NCBI GenBank assembly: GCA_039090855.1
Contig: CM076990.1
Location: 200,141,232-200,205,231 of the forward strand
Direction of reading: 5' to 3'
Origin: Macrothele yani
Taxonomy: Eukaryota; Arthropoda; Arachnida; Araneae; Macrothelidae
DNA: 64,000 bases
The number at the start of each line of letters is the position of its first letter. Position 1 is the first letter of the stretch. A program made the translations under genes and the position numbers. Shown piece by piece: positions 44,421 to 55,099 of this stretch. The notes beneath the pieces were generated by a model. The model ran no database searches, was not told the origin of the DNA, and saw only the letters and a program-made list of their open reading frames with translations.

Positions 44421-45759
44421 AAATTTCCGAAAACTGAAGGCTTGAAAAACCGTTATTTCAAGCCATGTTTCCCGATTCAGCGGTCGCAAAAAATATTCGT
44501 GTGGAAGAACCAAGGCTACTGCACTAATTCAGCACAAGGCCAGTGTTTCTACAGGTAACATCATATCTGAAGTTAAAATTTTTTATTTTTCTCTATCTAC
44601 AGACAGAGGTAATGATGCTCAAGCAAATAAAAACTGTATCCCATTACAATAACATATTTTGACGAGAAAATAGGGGAAAATTCAACGTTTTGAACACTTA
44701 GTTTGTTAAATAAAATCTCGTGGAGCAACTGTGTGTCATTTTCCTGTGACAATGCTAACACTATGATAGGTCAAGTAAAAAGTGTTGTTTCTTAATGATG
44801 AATTTCTGAGTCATGCTGAAATTGCAGATGTAGCATTAAGGCAAAGTGTTTCTTTTGCATCAGTCCAATATATGTGTTCCCTGTTTCAAAACCAGAAGAA
44901 TCTGACAAGGTGGAATCCAGGGATCGCATTCCTCCTAAAATTCCTAATATTTTGTGACCCTCCTTAAATTCCTAAAATTATACCTAAAATTTGCTATTCT
45001 TCCTAAAATGTTCATAAGCTTATTTATTAAAAATACAACCATTATTAACGCTAATAAATTTACCATTACGGTAAGGTAAAAAGACCTGTTATTGTAGAAA
45101 CACAGCCTATATGCTGTGCTGCTGAAGGGAGGGAAAATGACGCCATCGAGATGCACTTGCTTCGGGACGGGTGCTCCACTTTTTTGCCTTCGGACAGTTT
45201 TCGAGAGTAACAAGAAATCTAAGGGAAAAGGGGAGGGATCATTTTCACCCCGGGTTTGTGATTTGCAGACGAACTACGTGGCACGCAGAAGATCGTACTT
45301 TATTTTTGTACATGCCTTGTGGAACCTCCTCTTTCTGCTGATGTTTTGTTATTGTAAACCGCAGGTGGGTGGAAGCAAAGAGGAAACATGTGGTCTCCTT
45401 CCGTAACCTCCGGTAATGACGATGGGATGGTAGCTGGGTGTTATCGTGGCAGGCAGTAGAGCACGTGATCATTGACCTTCGATCGTGCGTCGGCGACAGC
45501 AACCTTTGATGCGCAATATATCTCGGCTCCGACTCGCTCTGACTGAACTTGCGTGAGATGCGTACGATAGTTTCTGGTTTTGCGTCTTTTATGGTGTGCT
45601 GTGCGCAGGTTCAATTCTCTAGTGGTGACCTGCTTTTTTTTTTTTTCTATCTTCTGACATCCTCGCAGCCAAATTTCGGGAAGTTGTCTGGTTTTGCAAT
45701 ATTGGAACGTGTTTTTGTACTTCCCTTTCATTTTCTGGTTAGTAATACAAGTGTTTAAG

Positions 45760-48176
45760 ATGCCTAAATCCAAAACAAAATTTCAAGATGCGTGGCTCGC
45801 CAAAGAATTGGACGGAGTGAAGTTGAAAGAATGGTGTTCTGCAACTGAAACAATATTTTCTGCTAAGTGTATATTGTGTTCAGAAATTTTCAACATTTCT
45901 AATAGTGGCTTTTCACAAGTAAAAGCGCAACATAAAGGAAAAAAACATTTGCAGAAATTTCAAAGTAAATTTCAAAATAAGTCCATCCTGAAAGCCTTTG
46001 GAGGACAGGATCTTCAGCCCAAAACAAATATTAGTGAAGTACTGAGTCATGATGTACAGTTGGCTAAAGCCGAAGCATTATGGGCCATGAAAGTTGCTAA
46101 GGACAATGTCTTTTGTTTCATGTACTGAAACAGTTGAACTTTTCAAAGAAATGTTTCCCGATTCTGCTATTGCAGCCAAAATGCAACTTAAAGAAAAAAA
46201 AAGTTGCTTATGTGATATCACATGGATTGTCAAAATATTTTGAAGAGGATTTGAAAAGACATTGCATCTAGTAGCCCAGGAAAGGTTACTATAGCATTTG
46301 ATGAAACTACAAATACACAAGTGAAACGGCAGTTGGATGTGTATCTCAGGTACTGGTCTTCAGAAATAAATTCAGTTTCTTGCCGATACCTAACAAGCGT
46401 TTTTCTGGGTCATGCAACAGCAGATATTTTGCTAAAAGAAATTCTTGATGTGTTATCATCCTTCAATATTTCGTTGAACAGAATTATTTGTGTATCCATG
46501 GACAGCCCAAATGTAAATAAGTGCTTTTTACGCAAATTCAATGAAGTTGAAAAACAAGAAACAGGCCAGAAATCTTTGGAACTAGGTTTTTGTAACCTGC
46601 ATGTTGTTAGTAATGCATTTAAAATTTTTTTGACAAGCTTAAATATAGATTTTGACGAATTTGCTACTGATATGCATTACTTTTTAAAGAGTAGTGCTGC
46701 AAAACGAGAGAATTATAAATCTGTCGAGGATATAACATTGGTCACAGCCAAATTTCTTTTGCGTCATGTCAGCAACAGATGGTTAACCGTTGGTTCTGTA
46801 GCCCAGAGGCTCTTGGATCAACGGCTAAATATTACAGAATATTTTTTAAACTTCTTGCCATCTCAAAAAATATTTGAAAAACAACTACGCAATTCGGCAA
46901 GGTATAAAAGAATTCACTGTTTCCTGAAAAATGAGCTAACTCCTTGCTATTTAGCATTAATTTCATTTTCACACCAAAATTTTGAAAAGTTTTCATTATG
47001 TTATCAGAGTGAAGAACCAAAAATACACCAGTTATATTCTGATTTAAATACTTTAATGAGGAATGTTATGGCTCAGTTTATCCAAGATGATGTTATTGCA
47101 GGGAAATTTGGAGAAGACCTAAAGAATGTAGATTTTGAAAACAAAAATTCATGGAAAAAACTAGGGGAGTTAGAAGTTGGTATGAAGACAAAAAATCTCC
47201 TCAGGAATGTTCAGGAGACCAGGCAGAAATTATTTCTCTTAGATGTAAGATCATCACTAATTGCAACCACAAAATATTTAAAGTCAAATTTGCCATTCTG
47301 CAATCAAAAGCTAAGAGACATAGAAGTTTTAAAGGTAAAAGAACCAAAGAAAGAGTCAACTCAACTTTCAGTCACTGAAGGACTTTTGGAAATAACCAGA
47401 ATTTCAAGTGTTTTGCATCTTTCTGAGGAACAAATGAGTGGAAACTTTTAAATTGCGATAAGCCAACTCTAGATGAACTAGTGAAATTTTCAGAGGAAGG
47501 GCATATTCCAGTGCGGATTGATCATTACTGGCGTAATATATTTAGTATTAAAGACTCTAGCGGAAAAGAAAAATACTCAAATCTTGCTAAACTCATCAAG
47601 TCAATTTTAGTTTTACCTCATGGTAATGCTGATGCAGAAAGGGTATTTTCGGTTAACACTGCTCTGTTAAGGAAGGACAAGGCTAACTTAAAAGACTCAA
47701 CTATAACATCATTAAGAATAGTTAAAGGGGCCATTAAACACTATGGATGTGTAAGTAAAGTTCCCATAACAAGAAATTTGTTAAATAGTGTTCGTGATTC
47801 ACATAAATTTTATAAAGAGTATGTTGATAAGCTGAAGGAAGAAGAATCAAAAAAGGTAAAAGAAAGGAAGCAGAAAGAGAGGGAAAATAAGGAAAAGCAG
47901 CTAGAGAAAAAAAGAAAAGTTGAGTTTGATGACAAAATAAAAGAAAATGATGCAGAAATAAATAGGCTTAAAAAAGATAAAGAAGCCTCCCTTGTAGTAA
48001 TTCAAGAGGGAACAGAAAGAATGAGAAAAGCTGTAGAAAAACAAAATACTGTTGAAATAGCAGTTGCCTCTAACTTGATCATACAAGGTTCAGCTGAAAT
48101 AAAGAAAACTGAAAGTAAATTAGTTGTGGTGGAAGCAGAAAAAGATAGGCTAATCAGGAAAAGGTTAAAACAATAA
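45760..48176 (+). pseudogene. hAT transposase with BED finger and C-terminal coiled coil
   Basis: The start is the ATG at 45760 (MPKSKTKFQDAWLAKELDG). A BED-type zinc finger follows, CILC then QHKGKKHLQKF (C2-HH spacing). The frame shifts near 46128. FDETTNTQV holds the first catalytic Asp, IICVSMDSPNVN the second, and GFCNLHVVSNAF the C-x2-H motif. A single open stretch runs 46321-47451, with a further frameshift near 47437. The final stretch has the dimerisation block LVLPHGNADAERVFSVN. After it comes an unusual extension of about 110 residues of Lys/Glu-rich coiled coil (KKVKERKQKERENKEKQLEK onward) to the stop at 48176. Only about three lesions separate it from a full ORF. Confidence 0.9.
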
Positions 48177-48452
48177 TATGAAAAAAGTAATTCAGTGAAC
48201 AATTGTACATAGTTCTTGGTTTTCAATTACCTTTTTAGGATATTATAATTTAATGTGAAACCTGAAAACTTTACTGTGAAAATCGTGAATTGCTTCTGGT
48301 TCAACAGCATATTAATGTTCAAAGTGAAACTTGAATGTGGTAAATATACTTGAATATGATAATAACACGTGAAAATATAAGAACTGAACATTAGAAGTAA
48401 ATCATACTTAAACTTTAGACATTAGACGTTATGCAAAAAATTTGGGTGTGAA

Positions 48453-49005
48453 CTTCGACCATATATACTAATGGACTGCGCATTGGCAATAGCTGCATCA
48501 AAGCCGCCATGGCTCAAACATTGGGCACGTCATCATCAGACTCCAAATTTCGTGTAAAAATGCTGTTATGATTACTAATTTACGCTGCAGAACTTCAGTG
48601 TTTTCGGTGTATTATGTGAATGCGCCTCATATATAATGAAAACTCTTCAGGTAAGTTTACTTATGAGCTATATACATGCATGATTGGGTTGTTTACATTT
48701 TGTGATTTATAATGTGATGAACATTTGCGAAGAATTTGGAACATGCATTCCATTTTTTTTTCTTAAGTTACTATATTTTTATATCAATAGCTGCAAGTTT
48801 CTGGTTAAGTAATTGAACTTTATTGACTTAGGTATTTAATTCGTTTCTTACCCATGAAAAATCATAGAACTTTCTTTACTATATCGCTCAGAGCAACCAT
48901 AAACACAGCAGGTGTAACCCATCTTTTTGACTGTTGTCATGTGATTTTATGTTGGAGCCAGAAATTTTGATGTCATGCGCAGTCTATCAGTATATATGGT
49001 TGAAG
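48453..49005. mobile_element. 553-bp MITE with 8-bp duplication
   Basis: Terminal inverted repeats of about 30 bp, beginning cttcgaccatatatac on the left and cttcaaccatatatac from the right. An exact 8-bp duplication ggtgtgaa flanks it (48445-48452 and 49006-49013). It has no coding capacity. It sits in the 3' noncoding part of the family Y hAT, so it is the youngest of three nested layers. Confidence 0.88.
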
Positions 49006-49934
49006 GGTGTGAAGCAAACTCTTTACAATGTATACAAAGTTGTTTTACTAGATGTATACATCTAGTTTTTATTGAAATACACTCCTAAAATTTTTCTAAA
49101 AATTCCTACCTAAAATTTTCCAGAAGTATGCTATGATCCCTGGGAATCTGAATTTGCTTACTACCAGTTTGAAATTTTTAACTGTGCTGTTACTTCTGGG
49201 AGAATGGATAAAGTGTGACACAGAATTCCTTTAATGAAAAATGAAAGTGGCCAGTTGAAGTATGAATCATTAAGCAAAATTATGAAAATTATTTTAATAG
49301 TCCTTCATATCAATGCAAGTACTGAAAGAATTTTCAGTATTGTGAAAAAAACCATGAATGAATTCAGACATAATTTAAGTACTCATGTGCTGTCTTCTTT
49401 ATTAGTAGAAAAAATAAACAGCATTGCACACAGTGAACTATGCTATCAGAAGAAGTTTTCGCAAATTGAACTAAGGAAGGCTAAAATGGCAACTACAGCC
49501 AGTTTATCATAATAATTTGGCCAACATTCCAAGGAATAATTTTTCTTCATGTCTGGAGGTAATTTATTATATTTTTCTGGTAGACAGTATTTTAAATTTT
49601 TCCATTAGCAAATTATTTTTTTATTGTATTATTTTGTTAATAGTTCTGACAGATTAAAATTTGTTGCAGTGTTAAATACCCAAATTTGCCACTGTAGACT
49701 TGGGTTACTGAAAAAAAAAATTGTTACTGAAAATTACTTTTAGAGGTTGGCATCTATGCATATAAAATAGTGTTATTCTTCTTGCTTCTATTGGTCCTCA
49801 GATTGTTGTTTTACCATGTTAGAGGTTCAAAAATCTTAGTCCATTATAAATTTTCCCACAGTCTTTTTAGAATTTCGCTTTTGAGAGAAATTACGTCAAA
49901 AGGTTCACGTTTCTAGAATAAACAATAGTGGTAT

Positions 49935-50152
49935 CCCTCAAGGAATGCTTATAGCATAGTTAGCAAATCCATTTATTTTTGTGGTGTAATATGCATAAAG
50001 ATTCATCAAGCTTTCACTCTCCATGAGGAGGCTTTTCACGGCAATGTAAACATAAAATGTCTACATTGCGCCATATATTACACCTAAAAAATAAACGAAT
50101 TTATTAGACTATAAGCATTCCTTGAGTATTTACGATCTGGTGTATTTAAAAT
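49935..50152. mobile_element. 218-bp palindromic insert with 14-bp duplication
   Basis: Inverted arms share ggaatgcttatag and its complement ctataagcattcc at the outside. An inner pair, aatgtaaacat and atgtctacatt, is also present. The exact 14-bp repeat aacaatagtggtat flanks it (49921-49934 and 50153-50166). One arm contains gtgaaagcttgatg and tccatttatttttgtggtg, recognisably the same element type as 18553-18776. The hammerhead core is degraded here. Confidence 0.85.
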
Positions 50153-50326
50153 AACAATAGTGGTATATTGTTTTAGTCACCCAATCAGCTGTGAGTAATT
50201 TGGAATGAGAGATACACAGTACAGGGTTGGACACATATTGGTTAATATTAAGCTGCACATGTTTCATTCAAGCAGAACCAGATGGCATGTACAGTTTTAA
50301 ATTTGTTCAGGAAAGCTTTTATTACA

Positions 50327-52624
50327 CAGAGATGCCAACAACTACGGAATCTCCGTAGTTCCTATGGAAAATTAACGTAAGTTATTAATTTTTATTTTGC
50401 TTGTTCCCCTTCACAACGCAACGGCAGCCACTTGACGATTCGTCTTGCTTGCGAGTCATTATAAGTGAAAACCCTCCCTTCCCAGCATGCAACATTGTGG
50501 GGACGTTGAGCGTAGCTCGCTTTGGTGGACGTAGTTTGGCCTGAAGCTCTTTCTCAGTGCAGCGACAAGCTGTTGAAAATTGTTTGGTGCAGAACGTGAG
50601 TGTCATTGCCTGGCATCGGAGTTGTTTTTTTAAATCGTGCATCGACCATTCATGTCAGTAATTAGTATTTTGAAGTTTTTTCTTCTTGCGTTGCAGAAAA
50701 GTATGCTTGGATTTCGTTGCAGAGTTCGCCAAAATGCGTAATTACACATCTAGTACGTATAAAAATTGTTTACCAATTTGTAAAAATATGCATCAGGAAT
50801 TTTTCGCGACGTGTAGAAATACACATTGTGAAGCGCGTAAAGTATGCATCAACACGTAAAAATATGCATCGAGAAACGCGTAAAAAACACACATCGAAGA
50901 ATTTTACCAACGCGTAAAAATACGCATCGGGACAGCATTTCGCCTCACAAACAGAAGTGAACAAATTAAGATTTCTTCTGTAATCGTAATTTCGTTTTCC
51001 TGCGATGTTGCCTCTGTCCAGTATTGTTGTTATACATAACTTTATTCCATAAATCTTTGTATTTCACTTTGAAAATGGAGGGAAAATTTCCAAAAACGGA
51101 AATTCGAAGGTGCAAAAATTCCTGTGTAATCTTCGGCTTAGAGGAATTTCTGCTTTTTCGGCGTAATTTGGGTTATCCTCGAGATCGATGCATAACTGAA
51201 CAGAAACTTTGGGGCAATTGGTAGTGGTGAAGGATGTTTTCCGCCTGAAACTTTCGAAAACTGAAATTTCGTCTTTCAAAACTTTCAGAAACAGAAGATT
51301 TATCCCGTAATTTTATTTTTCACGCGTTGTTTCCTCTGCCTAGTATTGTTGTTAAATTTAATTTTATTTCGTAAATATTTATATTTCACCTTGAATATGT
51401 AAGGGAAATGTCCGAAATCGGACGTAGCAAAGATTTTTCCTGTAACTGTAATTTTTTTCCCCCAACATGTATCCTGTGTTCTTACATATTCCCCCGAAAA
51501 CGACGAAGCTGAAAAATTTGTAAGAATTGATGCATGATATCCAAAAGCATTCATATTCTCCAAATTACACTACCTTTTATCTAAAATAGTGAAAGCTATC
51601 ATGCATTCATGGTCCTCAAACTGAAAGTTCTTTCAGCATGATGGATAAAATTGTCATGGCATCCAAGGGGTTTGTGAAGCCTACTGTCGTAGCTGATGGT
51701 GATGTTGAGTTTAATTTTTCAAAAAAGAAAAATCAGAAAGTACACAACTGGTAATTGGAGTAAAAACAAGAATGTATTAAAGCGAAATAATTTTAAATGA
51801 AAATGAACTTTGTAAGTTCTATACATCTGTCGGAAAATTTCACATTGAAGAATGTTCTTATATTCAAGAAAAAATACTGATCTATGATGAATTCTTAAAA
51901 CATGCAGAAGTAGTAGATCCTTCACTTAGAGCCATAACATCATTTACTTCTGCATTACACATAGTCAAACACCTTGCATTTATAATAACTGAAAATGAAC
52001 TTGATATACTGGAAGTGGAATTCCTTGTTATCAAGCTGACAAATTAGAGACCATAGCAGTAACAGATAGAATAGATGTCACTTGGTCAGAAATCTCAAAA
52101 TTAAGAGGCTGTAATGGAGCGTTTAAGTATACTATTCTCTCGAAAGTAATGTTTGCAATACTTGTAGTTCCACACTCGAATGTTGCGAGTAAGAGAGATT
52201 TTAGTTTAGTGCGAAAAAATGAAGCCTGTTTCCAACCTAATTTAGGTTTAGAAACTATAGAAGCACTTCTTATTGCAAAAATGAATATGTTCTCCTCTGG
52301 GCAAGTGTGTTATGAAAAAGATTTTCTGCTGAGGAACTCAAATCTGCAAAACACTGTACAGCGAAATCACTAAAGAAAGCTCTTTAATAAATTTTTTGTT
52401 GTGTAAAAAAAATGTATCAGTCATGGTGTATATTATTTTCCATGTGAAAAATTTGGAATATTTTGATACAGATTTTCATGTATATAAATGAATGAATAAG
52501 TAAGTAAAAAAGTGCTAATTAAATTAAATGAGTTGTTTTCCTTGGTTAAAATTATTCATTTTGGTATGACTAATGAAAAATGGCCAAAACTACTGAAAAT
52601 ATCTGAAAGAGGTTGGCATCTCTG
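50327..52624 (+). mobile_element. hAT element, family X, copy 2
   Basis: Perfect 13-bp terminal inverted repeats cagagatgccaac and gttggcatctctg, flanked by the 6-bp repeat attaca (50321-50326 and 52625-52630). The interior has about 330-bp modules at 50940-51500 and a decayed transposase in the right half. A GC-richer block at 50400-50640 follows the left end. Confidence 0.92.
51580..52373 (+). pseudogene. hAT family X transposase, decayed
   Basis: Readable pieces in several frames: an EFLKHAEVVDPSLRA-like stretch, then EISKLRGCNGAFKYTILSKV, and at 52149-52373 the dimerisation region MFAILVVPHSNVASKRDFSL with ETIEALLIAKMNMFS. It corresponds block for block to 49234-49512. The catalytic N-terminal part is missing or unreadable. 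Confidence 0.8.
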
Positions 52625-52769
52625 ATTACATAAGAAAAGTGGCACTTCTTATTGTTCTGGTGTATCTTAGTGGGAAAGCACTTATATGCCAAATACAATT
52701 TTGTAGTTAAGAATACCATTATACCAAAAACCATTATTCAGCACCATGGAAACATTCCTTAACCAAATA

Positions 52770-53160
52770 CTATTTGGTTAAGGTATGTAGATGACATCAT
52801 CATTTGGCCACACCACAAACTGGGACTCGTGTCATCAATAACTTCTAAATTCTTGTCTCAAGAACAGGTCAACAATAATATCAGTTTTCTGGATGTTAAC
52901 ATCAACCCAGACTTCTCACTTGGTCTATCTGTTTACAGGAAAACTGCCACCCATAATATCATCCCTTACTGTTCTTGAACCTTTGAAAAATACAAATTGG
53001 CTGCAATAAAGTCATACATACACAGAGCTAACCTTATTTGCAACAGCCCTTTTGCTCATCAAAAAGAATATCAGAAACACTGGCAAATTTCATGGCTTTC
53101 CACCACTCATTAAAAGAATTCTTGAAATCGTAATCACACGCTAAGTTACGTTGAAAAATT
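52770..53160 (+). mobile_element. PLE-3 fragment, reverse transcriptase onward
   Basis: Starts at the catalytic loop (WLRYVDDII-like, then IIWPHHK) and continues QEQVNNNISFLDVNINPDF, SLGLSVYRKTATHNII and KSYIHRANLICNS, to a region homologous to PLE leader sequence. It is truncated on the left at the catalytic loop and meets a PLE of opposite orientation at about 53160. Confidence 0.85.
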
Positions 53161-53172
53161 AAGAGCGGGGCG

Positions 53173-53200
53173 TTTTGGTAGCGACTTTTACCTTCATTAG
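53173..53200 (-). ncRNA. Degraded hammerhead-like core of PLE-4
   Basis: The minus strand reads CTAATGA, stem ggtaa-like/ttacc with gctacc, then CAAAA in place of CGAAA. It is homologous to 38915-38942 but with core changes expected to prevent cleavage. Confidence 0.5.
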
Positions 53201-54549
53201 CCATGGTAAAAGCGTCAGTTGTTGCCAGATTTCAAAATTGCTTTTCAAATCATAGGGATGTTAAAAGGTGCATCAGTATTGCAGGTGTTAGGGGTAAGGT
53301 AGATTTCAATGCTTTCACAGTATCTGAGGACATGCCGATTGCTGAACGGCGATTCGCTTAACATTGTGCCAATTGGGAGCCGTGGGCGTATCGCTGATGG
53401 TTAAAATTGAAAGGGAGGTGGAAGGGTTACCTTTCTTAACATCAGTGATATGCTCCATCAAACGCCGGTTTATGCTGCGGTAAGTACTACCAATATAGTG
53501 GGTAACGCCTGTGGAAGTGTTGATAGGGACAGAGCAGACACCTTGTAAATCTAGGGGTTTATTGAGATCTCTGTCCTTAAGGATGAGTTTGAGAAGATGT
53601 GGAGGTGGTTTGACTGCAATCCTGTAGCCAAAAGACTTGAAAATAGAGCAAACTGTATGAGTGAAGGGCTGGCTTAAGGGCAAAGTGCCAAGAAACTGAT
53701 GGGTCCACAAAGGTTCAGGTAGTAAACTAGATCTATTATGTGATTCAAAACTCTTGATTAGTCTATGTAATAAGAGGGGTGGAAAGCCATGCAATGTTGA
53801 TGATGATGTGATATTCTAGTTGAAGAGCAGAATAGCTGTTGCAAATAAGGTTGACCCGGTGAATGTATGACTTTAGAGCAGACAGTTTGTATTTTCCAAA
53901 AATGCGAGAATGGCAAGGGATGATATTATGGGTGACAGAAGGTTTCCTGTAAACAGAGGCCAAGTGAAAAGTCTGGGTTGATGTTGATATCCAGAAAACT
54001 AATATTATTGTCGATCTGTTCTTGAGAGGAAAATTTTATATGCGGGAATTTTGATATTATGGAGGACACTAGTTCAAACAGTGTTTTTGGTGTGGCCAAA
54101 TAATGAAGATGTCGTCCACATACCTTAACCAACTGGTGGGTTTTAAGAGGGATGGGGCAACAATTAATGTTTCAATATTCTGCAAATAAATTTCAGCAAG
54201 TAAGGGGGAAAGAGGGGAGCCCATAGATACACCTTGTTTTTGTTGGTAATAGATACCATTGTATACAAAACAGGAATACTTTTCCAATAAATCAAAACAG
54301 TCATAAAGATCTTTGATCAGTTCTCCAGGAAGTTCTTGGTGCTCCATTAGTTTTTTGACCATGAGCATGTAGGCATCAAAGAAACTAACAGAAGGAAACA
54401 ATGAATCCACGTCAAAGGTGTACAGGAAATCTTGACGACTGATGGAAGAAGGGAGTTTCTGGATAAAGTCCTTGGTTGATACAACAGAATAAGGATGATT
54501 TCTTGTCAGAACTTTGCAACACGCTTTTACCACGTGTCTCATTCCATGG

Positions 54550-54577
54550 CTGATGAAGGTAGAAGTCGCTACCGAAA
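54550..54577 (+). ncRNA. Hammerhead-ribozyme-like core
   Basis: CTGATGA (54550-54556), stem II ggtag/ctacc (54558-54562 with 54569-54573), GAAA (54574-54577), all intact. It lies at the boundary between the minus-strand PLE-4 and the plus-strand PLE-5 fragment, in plus orientation. In PLEs the hammerhead sits in the repeated terminal region, so it may mark a partial terminal repeat. Confidence 0.75.
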
Positions 54578-54599
54578 TGTCCTGCTCTTAATTTTTCAA

Positions 54600-55090
54600 C
54601 GTAACTTATGCATGTGATTACGATTTCAAGAATTCTTTTGTGTGTTGCGTGTTTTCCTGCCAATTCTTCTATGTTTCCACCACTCATCAGTTTGTTGGCA
54701 CTTTGCCCTTTAGCCTGTCCTTCACTCATAAAGTTTGCTCTATTTTCAAGTCTTTTGGCTCAGGATTGCTGTTAAACTACCTCCACATCTTTTTAACCTT
54801 AAAAAGACAGGGATCCCAGTAAACCCCTAGAGTTACAAGGTGTCTATTCTGTCCCTGTCAACACTTCCACAGGCTTTACCCACTACATTGGTAGTACTTA
54901 CCACAGCATTAACTGGCGGTTGGTGGAACATATCACTGATATTAAGAAAGACAATCCTTTCCCACGCACCTTTTCAGATCCCTATTGTTTGGAAAGCTAT
55001 TTTGAAATCTGGCAACAACGAATGCTAACACTACATGGTTCATTCCAAGGTGAAGGAAGGTAGAAGTCAACTACTGAAACATTGCAGCAT
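54600..55090 (+). mobile_element. PLE-5 3' fragment with GIY-YIG remnant
   Basis: Encodes QFVGTLPFSLSFTHKVCSIF and LNYLHIFLTLK in one frame, then endonuclease remnants (GVxFCPCQHF-like, shifted) and a decayed hammerhead-like block near 55050-55079 (tgaagg, gtag/ctac, GAAA). It is the same sequence family as PLE-2 and PLE-4, in the opposite orientation to PLE-4. Confidence 0.8.
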
Positions 55091-55099
55091 TTACAGTTT

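Larger units (their letters stand above)
44918..49142 (+). mobile_element. Autonomous-size hAT element (family Y) nested in family X
   Basis: Ends are cagggatcgcat on the left and, reverse-complemented, cagggatcatag on the right. The 6-bp sequence ggaatc lies directly against both ends (44912-44917 and 49143-49148). Length is 4,225 bp, including a 553-bp MITE near the right end. It is the best-preserved DNA transposon in the window. Confidence 0.9.
44430..49512 (+). pseudogene. hAT family X transposase, split and broken
   Basis: Left of the nested element, mixed frames show FSISTD-like sequence near the first catalytic aspartate and a DNANTMIGQVKSV block. Right of it, the ORF at 49234-49512 carries the hAT C-terminal dimerisation region: ESLSKIMKIILIVLHINAST, ERIFSIVKKTMNEFRHNLST and SSLLVEKINS. 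The nested element sits at the junction of ESDKVES and EFAYYQFEI. The same C-terminal region occurs in the copy at 50327. It is inactive. Confidence 0.85.
43210..49756 (+). mobile_element. hAT element (family X, copy 1) carrying nested insertions
   Basis: The left end agatgccaac and right end gttggcatct are inverted repeats; imperfect catata repeats flank the unit. The 5' region (about 43560-44420) is an array of about 330-bp modules. Transposase fragments lie at about 44430-44910 and 49150-49512. A SINE sits in the array and a 4.2-kb hAT of another family sits in the coding region. Without them the element is about 2.1 kb, close to the 2.3-kb sister copy at 50327-52624. Confidence 0.85.
53160..54590 (-). 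mobile_element. PLE-4, reverse transcriptase plus GIY-YIG, broken
   Basis: The minus strand, right to left: FLYTFDVDSLFPSVSFFDAY, HQELPGELIKDLYDC, MGSPLSPLLAEIYLQNIE, and LRYVDDIFIIWPHQKH (54069-54542). All of these are intact motifs. Then VNPDFSLGL-like and KLSALKSYIHRVNLICNS. At 53315-53794 is the endonuclease with LQGVCSVPINTSTGVTHYIG and STYRSINRRLMEHI, which includes the conserved Arg and Glu. Frameshifts separate the pieces near 53770 and 53930. A degraded hammerhead core lies at 53173-53200, and a better one lies just upstream at 54550 on the opposite strand. Confidence 0.9.
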
